This document shows positions 1 through 6,829 of a stretch of DNA of 39,898 nucleotides, piece by piece. Source of the DNA: an uncultured Clostridia bacterium. GTDB taxonomy: Bacteria; Bacillota; Clostridia; TANB77; CAG-508. The position numbers were made by a program, and so were the translations under genes. The stretch is from contig CANQWQ010000002.1 of assembly GCA_947627595.1 (NCBI GenBank), forward strand, positions 1-39,898. The letters run 5' to 3'. Every line of letters begins with the position of its first letter. Position 1 is the stretch's first letter. Below the pieces are notes generated by a model, which saw only the letters and a program-made list of their open reading frames with translations, made no database searches and was not told the DNA's origin.

Positions 1-128
1 ATATAGTAGTTAGTTCAACTGCTCTTAAAAGTATAATGATGATGGGAATATTTATATATGCAATATACATTTGTATAGTTTATTTTGTAGGTAATAGATT
101 ATTAAATAAAGGTGTAAATGTAGATTAA
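1..128 (+). CDS. C-terminal end of a membrane protein, possibly an ABC-2-type permease (partial)
   Basis: An open frame enters from the left edge (phase starting at base 3) and stops at TAA 126-128, giving about 41 residues. The peptide has one hydrophobic stretch (MMMGIFIYAIYICIVYFVG) followed by a short basic tail ending NKGVNVD. A last membrane helix plus a tail of this kind is common in bacterial ABC-2 permeases, but the fragment is too short to assign a family. A strong terminator follows, so this is the last gene of its transcript. Confidence 0.5.
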   Translation, partial: IVVSSTALKSIMMMGIFIYAIYICIVYFVGNRLLNKGVNVD

Positions 129-140
129 ATAATTACAATT

Positions 141-177
141 AAAAAAGCAAGTGATATTTACAATCACTTGCTTTTTT
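141..177 (+). terminator. Rho-independent terminator
   Basis: A nine-base-pair stem GCAAGTGAT/ATCACTTGC with a seven-base loop is flanked by an A run and a T run, so it could terminate in both directions. It closes the upstream membrane-protein transcript. Confidence 0.85.
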
Positions 178-237
178 GTTATACTTTAGTCGGACAAGTA
201 ATTATTTTTTTGAAATTATGAGGAGAAAATATAAAAA

Positions 238-687
238 ATGATTTTTGTTAGTAGTTGTTTAGTTGGAATAAATTGTAAATATAGTGGTGGAAATAATTTT
301 AATGAGAAAATATTTAATATGGTAAAAAAGGGAGAAGCAATTCCAATTTGCCCAGAACAATTAGGTGGTTTACCAACACCAAGAAAACCAGCTGAAATAA
401 AGATAATTGATGGAAAAAGGAAAGTTATAGATAATCAAAATAATGATGTAACAGAATATTTTGAAAGAGGAGCAAAAGAAGTTTTAGAGTTTGCAAAAAA
501 ATTAAATATAACAAAAGCAATACTTCAGCCGAGAAGTCCATCTTGTGGAGTTGGGAAAATATATAATGGTAATTTCGAAGGAAAATTAATTGACGGAAAC
601 GGAATATTAGCTGAACTTCTGATAAATAATGGAATTGAAGTTATAAATTGTGATGAAATTCGGAAAATAATTGTACAAAGGAGATAA
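238..687 (+). CDS. DUF523 family protein
   Basis: This is a 149-residue cytoplasmic protein of the DUF523 family. The start FVSSCLVGINCKYSGG, the PICPEQLGGLPTPR motif (about residues 37-50) and the RSPSCGVGKIYNG motif (about 99-111) are the family hallmarks, with conserved cysteines that could bind metal. The biochemical role of the family is not established. An AGGAG at 221-225 supports the ATG. Codon 142 is CGG (661-663), the codon that marks +1 shifts elsewhere in this window. Read normally the protein ends DEIRKIIVQRR. Shifted, it would end DEIGK at a TAA (668-670). The second reading leaves the ribosome-binding site of the next gene outside the coding region, but the sequence alone does not decide. 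Confidence 0.9.
   Translation: MIFVSSCLVGINCKYSGGNNFNEKIFNMVKKGEAIPICPEQLGGLPTPRKPAEIKIIDGKRKVIDNQNNDVTEYFERGAKEVLEFAKKLNITKAILQPRSPSCGVGKIYNGNFEGKLIDGNGILAELLINNGIEVINCDEIRKIIVQRR
661..664 (+). other. Possible ninth CGG +1 recoding site (ambiguous)
   Basis: An in-frame CGG followed by A near the 3' end of the DUF523 gene. A +1 shift would read C|GGA AAA TAA and end the protein six codons earlier. Both products look acceptable, so this site is listed for completeness and not counted with the eight clear ones. Confidence 0.25.
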
Positions 688-690
688 AAA

Positions 691-1971
691 ATGAAAGAAA
701 AAAATACAGTAGGAATGAAATTATTAATATTTATTTGTTTGCTTATAGTTGTTTTAATAGGCATTGTTTTATTTGAATTTGGAAATCGCAATAGTACAAA
801 TAAATCTGATGATGTAGCTGAATCAAAAAGCACGCTTGCATCTGAAAGCAAAAACGAAACTAGCGAGATATCTGAATCTGATAATGAAAATGAATCTTCA
901 TCTGATTTAGATGGTAAATTTGATAAAATACAAATTGTATACGATTATGGTAGTCTTCTAGATTTTTCTGGCACTTATGAGGATGAGGATGAAGATAATG
1001 TAATAAAAATAGATCTTAAGGGTAAGCAATTAGCTGAGTTGCAAAGCTTATTAAGTAATTATGATATTGAAAGTGATAAATACAAAATTGAAGACACTGG
1101 CCATAGTCATGGTACAATTTTTTATAGTAATATCGTAATAATGCCAGCAGAATATAAACTTATATTTAATGATGGCAGTGAGATGATGATAGATGAAAGA
1201 GATTATGAAATTCAATATAAAAAAGGAAAAAATTATTATTCAATAACTGATGCAGAAGATGTTTCTCAAAAAGTTATTGAGATAGTAGATGAAAAATTAC
1301 ATGAAGAACCTGTAAAGATTGATACTGATAAGATTTCTATAGAAGGTTTAACATCTGGCAATACTTTGAATATTACTGATAAAGAAACAATTTCAAAAAT
1401 ATTATATGAATTTAGATATGACAAAGATAACATAATAGATGAAGAATTATATGAATCATTAATTGACCAGCAAAAAGATGATTATGACGAAGATAGAGAA
1501 AATCCTCGAGAATTAGAGTATAACATAGATTTTAATAATGGAACAATAATAAAAATAGAACTAAGAAATGGAAATGTTGGATGTATATCAAATAAAAATA
1601 ATAAATTTATTGAAGGCATAAAAATAAATAGCAAGTTTGTTTTCATGATACACAACATTTTTACAGAGTATTACAGAGAAGAGAATAAATTATTTGAAAC
1701 CGAAGAAATTATTATTCAACATGAAGATATAGAAAGAAAATTATCAGAAGATGAAAAAAACGAATTTTTAAACAAATTGTTAATGACTGAAGTAGACGGA
1801 GATAGAATGGACGAAGAAAGAGATTTGTCAGCTAGTGATTATGTTTTAACAATAAATAATAACAGATTAATTTTGAGTGAAGATAGTTTATATATTTTAT
1901 ATGCAGATGGAAAAACCAGTTATATATATTCTATGGAGTTAAAAGATTATATAAAAACTTTAGTAGATTAG
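691..1971 (+). CDS. Membrane-anchored extracellular protein of unknown function
   Basis: A 426-residue protein that I do not recognise. Residues about 9-30 form one strongly hydrophobic segment (MKLLIFICLLIVVLIGIVLF) with positive charge before it, so it is probably an N-terminal anchor or uncleaved signal. A Ser/Glu/Asn-rich, presumably disordered linker follows (about 32-75). The rest is acidic and soluble, with several GT-I-pattern beta-strand stretches such as NIDFNNGTIIKIELRNGNVG. No catalytic motif is visible. It starts three bases after the DUF523 gene with AAAGGAG at 675-681, so the two are probably co-transcribed. Codon use is typical of the native genes (AGA/GGA/AAA) with no in-frame CGG. 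Confidence 0.75.
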   Translation: MKEKNTVGMKLLIFICLLIVVLIGIVLFEFGNRNSTNKSDDVAESKSTLASESKNETSEISESDNENESSSDLDGKFDKIQIVYDYGSLLDFSGTYEDEDEDNVIKIDLKGKQLAELQSLLSNYDIESDKYKIEDTGHSHGTIFYSNIVIMPAEYKLIFNDGSEMMIDERDYEIQYKKGKNYYSITDAEDVSQKVIEIVDEKLHEEPVKIDTDKISIEGLTSGNTLNITDKETISKILYEFRYDKDNIIDEELYESLIDQQKDDYDEDRENPRELEYNIDFNNGTIIKIELRNGNVGCISNKNNKFIEGIKINSKFVFMIHNIFTEYYREENKLFETEEIIIQHEDIERKLSEDEKNEFLNKLLMTEVDGDRMDEERDLSASDYVLTINNNRLILSEDSLYILYADGKTSYIYSMELKDYIKTLVD

Positions 1972-1984
1972 AATTGAAATACAG

Positions 1985-2021
1985 TAGGTTACCAACACCA
2001 AGAAAACCAACTGAAATAAAG
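1985..2021 (+). pseudogene. Fragment of a second DUF523 gene copy
   Basis: About 36 bases nearly match the DUF523 gene at 365-402 (the part encoding GGLPTPRKPAEIK), with one T deleted and one G-to-A change. The fragment lies between two intact genes, has no start, and is out of frame after the deletion. It is a remnant of a local duplication or recombination. No other part of the DUF523 gene is recognisable around it. Confidence 0.7.
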
Positions 2022-2034
2022 GAAATTAAAACAT

Positions 2035-2325
2035 ATGAAGGAAAAAGTATATGAATTTTTGAGAACAATTCCAAAAGGAAAAGTCGTAACTTATGGACAA
2101 ATTGCAGAATATTTGGGAAACAAAAGACTTGCAAAAGTTGTAGGAAATATTCTTCATAATAATCCAGATGAAGAAAAATATCCTTGCTATAAAGTTGTAA
2201 ATAATAAAGGAAATTTATCAAAGAATTTTGCTTTTGGTGGAATAGAAAAGCAAAAAGAAAAATTAGAAAAAGATGGAATTACTGTTGAAAATTACAAAGT
2301 CGATTTAGAAAAATATAAGTGGTAA
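2035..2325 (+). CDS. MGMT family protein (O6-alkylguanine-DNA alkyltransferase-like)
   Basis: A 96-residue protein matching the DNA-binding domain of O6-alkylguanine-DNA alkyltransferases. The N-terminal half has KVYEFLRTIPKGKVVTYGQ, the helix-turn-helix entry, followed by IAEYLGNKRLAKVVGNILHNNP. The active-site region reads PCYKVVNNKG, corresponding to PCHRVV in the family, so the alkyl-acceptor cysteine is present (about residue 50), unlike alkyltransferase-like proteins that carry Trp there. The usual N-terminal domain of Ada/Ogt is missing, as in many small clostridial homologues. The role is inferred to be repair or recognition of alkylated guanine. The ATG follows an AAAGG. No hairpin follows directly. 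Confidence 0.85.
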   Translation: MKEKVYEFLRTIPKGKVVTYGQIAEYLGNKRLAKVVGNILHNNPDEEKYPCYKVVNNKGNLSKNFAFGGIEKQKEKLEKDGITVENYKVDLEKYKW

Positions 2326-2346
2326 TTGCTACAAATGTGATTTTCA

Positions 2347-2375
2347 TTGACAATTAGTCAAAAGCCTTGTATAAT
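2347..2375 (+). promoter_or_regulatory. Sigma-A promoter (perfect consensus)
   Basis: TTGACA (2347-2352), a 17-base spacer and TATAAT (2370-2375), about 57 bases upstream of the gene at 2433. It marks the left boundary of the accessory island. Confidence 0.85.
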
Positions 2376-2432
2376 ACCTTTGAAACTGAATTTATTAATA
2401 AATATCGAAAATAATTTAGGGGGTATTTATAT

Positions 2433-2837
2433 ATGAGCAATATGTTGTTTGTAGTATTAATCATAATTACAATAGTCGTGGCTGTAGTGGCAGATCACAT
2501 TCGGTTTAACCGGCAGATAGACAATTTTATGGATTCCGCAGAAGAATTGTCGGCAATGTATAACTTAGCAATTGAAACATTAAAACAAAAAGGGGCAGAT
2601 GTCGAATTTCAAGGCGAAAATTTTTATTTATATGTAGAAGAGGGCGATTATAAATCTCTTACTTTGCAAACTGAAATTGCTATATGTGAAGTGCTTGAAA
2701 GGTATGATATGATTGACAAACGGTATTTTTCTGAGATGGATGGAGAACTTTTTTCTGAAATTGAGAGAGTGCATAAGGATGTCGAAAATATACAATACGC
2801 TATAAGAGTACTAAAATGGAGAAACGGCTGGAAGTAA
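2433..2837 (+). CDS. Small single-pass membrane protein of unknown function
   Basis: A 134-residue protein with an N-terminal hydrophobic segment (about residues 4-20, MLFVVLIIITIVVAVVA), then an acidic, mostly helical cytoplasmic or external part. No family was recognised. A strong promoter and a GGGGG ribosome-binding site precede it, and a palindromic terminator follows, so it is a one-gene transcript. It uses CGG as an in-frame codon three times (codons in IRF, NRQ and KRY). A +1 shift at the first would run into a stop within a few codons, so here CGG is read as arginine. That, and its slightly higher GC, set it apart from the native genes and suggest acquisition. Confidence 0.7.
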   Translation: MSNMLFVVLIIITIVVAVVADHIRFNRQIDNFMDSAEELSAMYNLAIETLKQKGADVEFQGENFYLYVEEGDYKSLTLQTEIAICEVLERYDMIDKRYFSEMDGELFSEIERVHKDVENIQYAIRVLKWRNGWK

Positions 2838-2844
2838 TTTTAAC

Positions 2845-2884
2845 AAAATGGGAAAAGGGGACAGTCCCCCTTTTCCCATTTTTT
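2845..2884 (+). terminator. GGGGACAGTCCCC-family palindromic repeat acting as terminator
   Basis: A near-perfect palindrome AAATGGGAAAAGGGG/CCCCCTTTTCCCATTT around ACAGT, ending in T6. It is the first of four copies of this repeat family in the window (others at 24315, 35830 and 35954). Confidence 0.8.
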
Positions 2885-2910
2885 ACTTTTGGGCAATAAT
2901 ATGGTATAAT
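2882..2910 (+). promoter_or_regulatory. Putative promoter of cassette gene 1
   Basis: TTTACT (2882-2887), 17-base spacer, TATAAT (2905-2910). It is followed by an 80-base leader with a possible hairpin and an AAAGGAGGT ribosome-binding site before the ATG at 2992. Confidence 0.6.
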
Positions 2911-2991
2911 ATAATTGTAGCTTTTCACATAGATCTCCATGGGGTTCACTTCGTGGTGGTCGCAACTAAAATTTTAAAGGAGGTATGACAG

Positions 2992-3720
2992 ATGGTAAGC
3001 TACAATACGATTCAGGAGGTCATGAAGGATTCTATCCGGATTGACCAGGGAATGACTTCGGTTTTCCCACAGTTCGGCTCAGCAGAAGAGCCCACACTCC
3101 CTACGGCCCCGAAGTTCTCTGGTGCGGTTTACTGCATGAATAACTCAACGGTGGCGTTCATCGTTGAGAGAGTCATGTACGTCACGCCGTATACCCGGGG
3201 AGCTTACAAGGCAATCAGGGAGGCCTGCCGTGAGGCCAGCTTCTTTGTCCCCTTTTCTAATGGGGACTATCCGAAGCAGGCACAGAACCGTTGGTACCAG
3301 CTGCTGGCTGCTGCTAGGCAGACCCGCGAGAGCGAGTTTGTGGACGACTGCAAGCACTGGTGCGACGAGCATGGGATTGGCGAGCTGCCGAATGAGGTGC
3401 TGAACAAGTGCTTCAAGATTCCTGCGGAGGGTGTCGATATCACCTTTCATGGTTGTGGGGATCACACGGCGCCCCTGATCAACAGTGCGTGTCTGGACAG
3501 CACAGTGGTGGATCGGCTCGGCAAGTTCTGCAAGAACAATGGTCGCGTTGTCTTTGTCTATCGGGACAGCTCGACTTACGTCTGCAAGGGCTATGGCATC
3601 ATCGCTATTTTGGAGGAGAACGGCTACACCGAGGGTGGCCTGTACGTTCCTTTCTCCAACGGCGAGACCATCAACAGTCCGTGGCTTCGGTCCAAGTGGG
3701 AGAGCCTCGAGAAGTTCTGA
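2992..3720 (+). CDS. GC-rich cassette gene 1: protein of unknown function with an internal duplication
   Basis: A 242-residue protein with no recognised family. Two regions resemble each other: about residues 50-105 (VAFIVERVMYV...FVPFSNGDYPKQAQNRWYQLL) and about 185-240 (VVFVYRDSSTYV...YVPFSNGETINSPWLRSKWESL). Both share a hydrophobic strand, a central helix, and a VPFSNG(D/E) motif followed by a tryptophan 9-10 residues later, so this is probably a repeated domain. A cysteine-rich middle part (about 122-170) contains DDCKHWCDEHG and HGCGDH. There is no signal peptide. Composition is far more GC-rich than the flanks and codon choice includes CTG, GGC and in-frame CGG for arginine, which points to transfer. 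It has its own promoter, an AAAGGAGG site and a terminator. Confidence 0.75.
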   Translation: MVSYNTIQEVMKDSIRIDQGMTSVFPQFGSAEEPTLPTAPKFSGAVYCMNNSTVAFIVERVMYVTPYTRGAYKAIREACREASFFVPFSNGDYPKQAQNRWYQLLAAARQTRESEFVDDCKHWCDEHGIGELPNEVLNKCFKIPAEGVDITFHGCGDHTAPLINSACLDSTVVDRLGKFCKNNGRVVFVYRDSSTYVCKGYGIIAILEENGYTEGGLYVPFSNGETINSPWLRSKWESLEKF

Positions 3721-3766
3721 TTCGATTGTACCATCGACATCCTGTCGGCTTACACGGGATGGCAGG

Positions 3767-3800
3767 GGAGCAAGCGCAAGCTTGCTCCTTCTGTTTTTTA
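3767..3800 (+). terminator. Rho-independent terminator of cassette gene 1
   Basis: Stem GGAGCAAG/CTTGCTCC with loop CGCAAG, then a T-rich tract. Confidence 0.8.
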
Positions 3801-3834
3801 TATGAAATTTTTAAAATAGCAAAAATCATAATCG

Positions 3835-3863
3835 TTGACTTTTTATGTTAACTGTGCTATAAT
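3835..3863 (+). promoter_or_regulatory. Promoter of cassette gene 2
   Basis: TTGACT (3835-3840), 17-base spacer, TATAAT (3858-3863), upstream of the gene at 3931. Confidence 0.8.
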
Positions 3864-3930
3864 AATATTGATTTGTGTCGAGAGACAGAATCATTGCCGC
3901 CATTAACTAAAACAACAAAGGAGGTACATT

Positions 3931-4500
3931 ATGGCGAGGAAAATTCAGAAGCAACACGGCAAGCAGTTACTGGCCTACGAATTGGGCAAACGCTCCGAGA
4001 TGGAGATGTGGCTCATTTCTCAGGGAAAAATTACCCGGGAGGGAGATACGTATTACCTCAGGTCAACTGAGGTAGTAAACAGTGATCCCACAGGAAAAGC
4101 CAAGGGCCAGAAGGCCAAGGTGGGTGATTTCTTCAAAGTGGACGGAGAGGAAAACCCCTATCCGAACGAGCGCGAGTGGTTCCTGGAAAATCACAGGATT
4201 GTGAATCCTGAGGCCAATATCTGGGAGCAAATGCCAAAGCCACTGGAAGCTTGGGCGGTTGGTGACGAATTCACCGACGCGATGCAGTTTGCTGTGGACA
4301 ACGGTCTCATTACCCTGAACGATCAGGACCTGCAGCACTACTTCAAGGCGTTCCTTTGGGGCGAGTGGCTCACTGCCCCGTGCGACGCGACGGTGGTGTT
4401 CTACAGCGTTACCCGTGAGGATGGCGTAGTTACCAAGATTGATTTCAATTTCGTGATCAAAAGCGAGGTTGAGTCGAACTATGTCGTAATCGACGGCTGA
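3931..4500 (+). CDS. GC-rich cassette gene 2: protein of unknown function
   Basis: A 189-residue soluble protein that I do not recognise. The N-terminus is basic (MARKIQKQHGKQLLAYELG), followed by a short beta-rich segment (GKITREGDTYYLRSTEVV), a GDFFKVDGEENPYPNEREWF segment around residues 66-85, and an acidic, aromatic-rich C-terminal half. There is no signal peptide or membrane segment. It has its own promoter, an AAAGGAGG ribosome-binding site at about 3917 and its own terminator, like the genes at 2992 and 6830. Composition is GC-rich and in-frame CGG is used as arginine (ITREGD), unlike native genes. The shared style of the three cassettes suggests one donor source, which is inference. 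Confidence 0.7.
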   Translation: MARKIQKQHGKQLLAYELGKRSEMEMWLISQGKITREGDTYYLRSTEVVNSDPTGKAKGQKAKVGDFFKVDGEENPYPNEREWFLENHRIVNPEANIWEQMPKPLEAWAVGDEFTDAMQFAVDNGLITLNDQDLQHYFKAFLWGEWLTAPCDATVVFYSVTREDGVVTKIDFNFVIKSEVESNYVVIDG

Positions 4501-4560
4501 GCTTCTTCTGAATGGCTTGCCACTAGCTTGTCGCTGAAGTGTCAGGACTAAAAGTGGCCA

Positions 4561-4600
4561 AGGGCCGACCCCTAAAAAGGTCGGCTCTTGAACTTTATTT
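4561..4600 (+). terminator. Rho-independent terminator of cassette gene 2
   Basis: Stem GCCGACC/GGTCGGC extended by a GGG/TCT arm, loop CCTAAAAA, then a T-rich tract. Confidence 0.8.
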
Positions 4601-4605
4601 TTATA

Positions 4606-4634
4606 TTGTTAACAAAAAAATATTTTGATATAAT
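4606..4634 (+). promoter_or_regulatory. Promoter of the AraC-type regulator
   Basis: TTGTTA (4606-4611), 17-base spacer, TATAAT (4629-4634). Because it lies here, an upstream TTG start at 4588 would fall ahead of the transcript, which argues for the GTG start at 4663. Confidence 0.7.
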
Positions 4635-4662
4635 AAATCATATTTTATTTGTGGAGAATAAA

Positions 4663-5460
4663 GTGAATAAACAAAGTAATCAAAGATTTAATGAGTTAAT
4701 TGAATATATCGAAAAAAATATTTGTGAAGAAATTAGTTATAAAAAACTTTCTCAGATACTTGGAGTTAATGAATATACTATGCACAGAATTTTTTTGTTT
4801 GTTACTAATTATACTGTAGCTGAGTATATTAGAAAAAGAAGATTATCAATGGCTGTTATTGATTTGCTAGAAGGAAAAGAAAAAATATTAGATATTGCAA
4901 TAAAATATAACTATGAGTCATCACAAGCATTTTCTAGAGCTTTTAAGTCAATGATGGGCTTCTTACCAAGTGAAATAAATAATAATAAAAATAGTCTAAA
5001 GTTTTTCCCAAAATATGAGCTTGAAAGTGAAGAAATAGTAGATGAGTTTAATTATCATATTGAAGAAAATTTGAAATTTGATTTTTATGTAATTCCATTA
5101 AAAACAACTGTTAGAGAGTGCCACATTGAAGCTCCTGAGTTTTGGAAAAAGAATTATAAATATGTAGAAGGTAAATCAGAGCTTGGACTTCTTCAGTATG
5201 ACAAAAATAGCCAGTTTGGTGATGCTATTTATTATATAGCCTCTAAAGAAAAATTTGAAAAATCCAAAGAGTTGAAGTTAAGAGGAGCAAATTATTTGGT
5301 ATTTGAAACAGAATATACTAATTCTACTAGATTAGATGAGTTTTGCAGAAAAATTTATAGAACAGTTATTATTACTTGCAATTATGAATTAGAGGATTTG
5401 CCAGATATTGAAGAATATTTAGAAAATGATAAAATGAAATTATATATTCCTATAAAATAG
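4663..5460 (+). CDS. AraC family transcriptional regulator
   Basis: A DNA-binding regulator of 265 residues, starting at GTG 4663 with GGAG at 4653-4656. Residues about 8-105 form a typical AraC/XylS double helix-turn-helix: ISYKKLSQILGVNEYTMHRI (first HTH) and ILDIAIKYNYESSQAFSRAF followed by the signature MMGFLPSEI (second HTH). The C-terminal half (about 120-265) resembles the GyrI-like or effector-binding domain often fused to such regulators, which would bind a small molecule, but this is inferred from layout only. It stands alone with its own promoter and terminator. Its low-GC codon use matches native genes, although it sits between imported-looking cassettes. Its targets cannot be deduced. 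Confidence 0.85.
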   Translation: MNKQSNQRFNELIEYIEKNICEEISYKKLSQILGVNEYTMHRIFLFVTNYTVAEYIRKRRLSMAVIDLLEGKEKILDIAIKYNYESSQAFSRAFKSMMGFLPSEINNNKNSLKFFPKYELESEEIVDEFNYHIEENLKFDFYVIPLKTTVRECHIEAPEFWKKNYKYVEGKSELGLLQYDKNSQFGDAIYYIASKEKFEKSKELKLRGANYLVFETEYTNSTRLDEFCRKIYRTVIITCNYELEDLPDIEEYLENDKMKLYIPIK

Positions 5461-5463
5461 ATG

Positions 5464-5507
5464 AGAAGTGACTTTTTTGATATTAAAAAGGTCACTTCTT
5501 TTTTTCA
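5464..5507 (+). terminator. Rho-independent terminator
   Basis: Stem AGAAGTGAC/GTCACTTCT with an A/T-rich loop and a T run, closing the AraC-type gene. Confidence 0.85.
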
Positions 5508-5564
5508 AAAAAGTTATAAAATAAAAATGTAAAAAATTAACAATTATCATTGGAGGGATGAGTA

Positions 5565-6548
5565 ATGAATGAATATTTAACTCATGAAATCTGGAAAATG
5601 CGGAAGAACATAGAAATTCTTCCAGGAACGCTACTAGTTTCACTTAACAAGGTCGCAAATAAAAATTATCAGCTGCTGTTTGCCTCATGCGGATGCGAAA
5701 ATGCTTGCACTTTTTGTAATTATGGGTTTGACTATCATTTGACACTAGAGAATGTAATGCCAGAACTTGCAAAAATTCATTTAGAAGATTATGACATCAA
5801 TGATTTAGAACTCGAAGCAAATGGGTCATTTTTGGCCGAAAGAGAAATTCCATACGATTTGTTTATTGAAGTCTTAAAGTTTGTTTCTCATAGGGGAATC
5901 CCGAGCATAACGATGGAAACTCACTATACTACTATTACTGAAAAGAAGCTTCAAGACATTAGAGAAATTTTGGGGGATGAGCAAGTTGTGAGTTTCGAGC
6001 TTGGGTTCGAGTCTGCAGATGAAGATGTGAGAGCAATTTACAACAAAGATATTGATATTAAACGGTATATTGAAGTTTCCAAAATGTGCGAGAAATATGG
6101 AATAGGGCTGTATGTAAATATTCTTTTAGGTGCGCCGTTTTTGAGCCGTGAAGAGCAAATTAGAGATTGTCTCAATTCTTTGGATTTTGTTTATGAAAAT
6201 CTGCCAAAAGGTACAAATACTGTGCTGTTCCCAATAAATATTAAGCAAAACACGATGGTAAAACACTGGCAAGATATTGGAATGTATGATCAGATTTCTT
6301 CGTGGGAATTTGTAGAATTGTTAAGCAGAATTCCTGAGAAATATCTTGATAAGCTTACAATAGCTTGGTGGGGAGAACGTGAGAATACTTTTTCGCCAGG
6401 AATAATGCAATTTCCAAAAACGTATGAAAAGTGTAGAAATCGGTTATTAGAGTTTTATCGTAAGTTTTATTGCAATTGGGATGTGAGATATCGTAAACAG
6501 ATTTTGGAAGAAGTGTGGAAAAGTAGGTGTGAATGTGACAAGAAGTAG
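5565..6548 (+). CDS. Radical SAM protein
   Basis: A 327-residue radical SAM enzyme. The cluster-binding motif CxxxCxxC is CENACTFC (about residues 45-52), directly followed by NYGF. A GS-like strand (LELEANGSFL) and an ELGFESADEDVR segment are consistent with the SAM-binding half-barrel. The layout resembles the Elp3-like/TIGR01210-type group, which includes RNA-modifying enzymes, but the substrate cannot be assigned. A GGAGGG precedes the ATG. The gene is flanked by terminators and so is a single-gene transcript. It uses CGG as arginine three times (WKMRKN, IKRYIE, RNRLLE) with no frame disruption, and its codon choice differs from native genes, so it may have been acquired. Confidence 0.85.
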   Translation: MNEYLTHEIWKMRKNIEILPGTLLVSLNKVANKNYQLLFASCGCENACTFCNYGFDYHLTLENVMPELAKIHLEDYDINDLELEANGSFLAEREIPYDLFIEVLKFVSHRGIPSITMETHYTTITEKKLQDIREILGDEQVVSFELGFESADEDVRAIYNKDIDIKRYIEVSKMCEKYGIGLYVNILLGAPFLSREEQIRDCLNSLDFVYENLPKGTNTVLFPINIKQNTMVKHWQDIGMYDQISSWEFVELLSRIPEKYLDKLTIAWWGERENTFSPGIMQFPKTYEKCRNRLLEFYRKFYCNWDVRYRKQILEEVWKSRCECDKK

Positions 6549-6555
6549 TTTTTTA

Positions 6556-6592
6556 AAAAGCAGAGCAGATGGGCTTCCATCTGCTTTGCTAA
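6556..6592 (+). terminator. Rho-independent terminator
   Basis: Stem GCAGAGCAGATGG/CCATCTGCTTTGC with loop GCTT, preceded by an A run and followed by a T-rich stretch. Confidence 0.85.
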
Positions 6593-6829
6593 TTTAATAA
6601 TAAATCATTTAAAGTTTTTTTAATTTTAGGAGGATAATTATAAATTGGCTTTAAAAAGAAATGATTTTATTGGTATCAATTTTATCTAAATTTGAAGAGT
6701 ATGAAAAAATATGTTATAATAATTAAGATATTGGCTGATTTTTCAGCTTTATCATACGTTCCTTGCTGTATGTCTTAGAACTGTAAAAAGTCTTAAGACG
6801 ACTACTAATAATTTAAAGGAGGAATAAGA
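6593..6829 (+). promoter_or_regulatory. Gap with gene-start remnant and the promoter and leader of cassette gene 3
   Basis: An AGGAGG at about 6630 precedes a TTG-started 14-codon reading frame that soon stops (about 6645-6689), possibly the remains of a lost gene. TTGAAG (6692-6697), 17 bases and TATAAT (6715-6720) form a promoter. A leader of about 100 bases with short inverted repeats (GTCTTAGAAC...AGTCTTAAGAC) leads to an AAAGGAGG before the ATG at 6830. Confidence 0.55.

Noticed and set aside
3145-3465. Long open frames on the opposite strand and other frames within the gene at 2992
   Set aside because: They are by-products of high GC content in a real gene. They have no ribosome-binding site and unnatural composition.
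3408-3851. Open frame of 147 codons overlapping the end of the gene at 2992
   Set aside because: It is Gln/Arg/Trp-rich nonsense in another frame of a well-supported gene and runs through its terminator.
4588-4662. TTG start and 25-residue extension of the AraC-type regulator
   Set aside because: The promoter -10 (4629-4634) lies inside the extension, and GTG 4663 has a proper GGAG.
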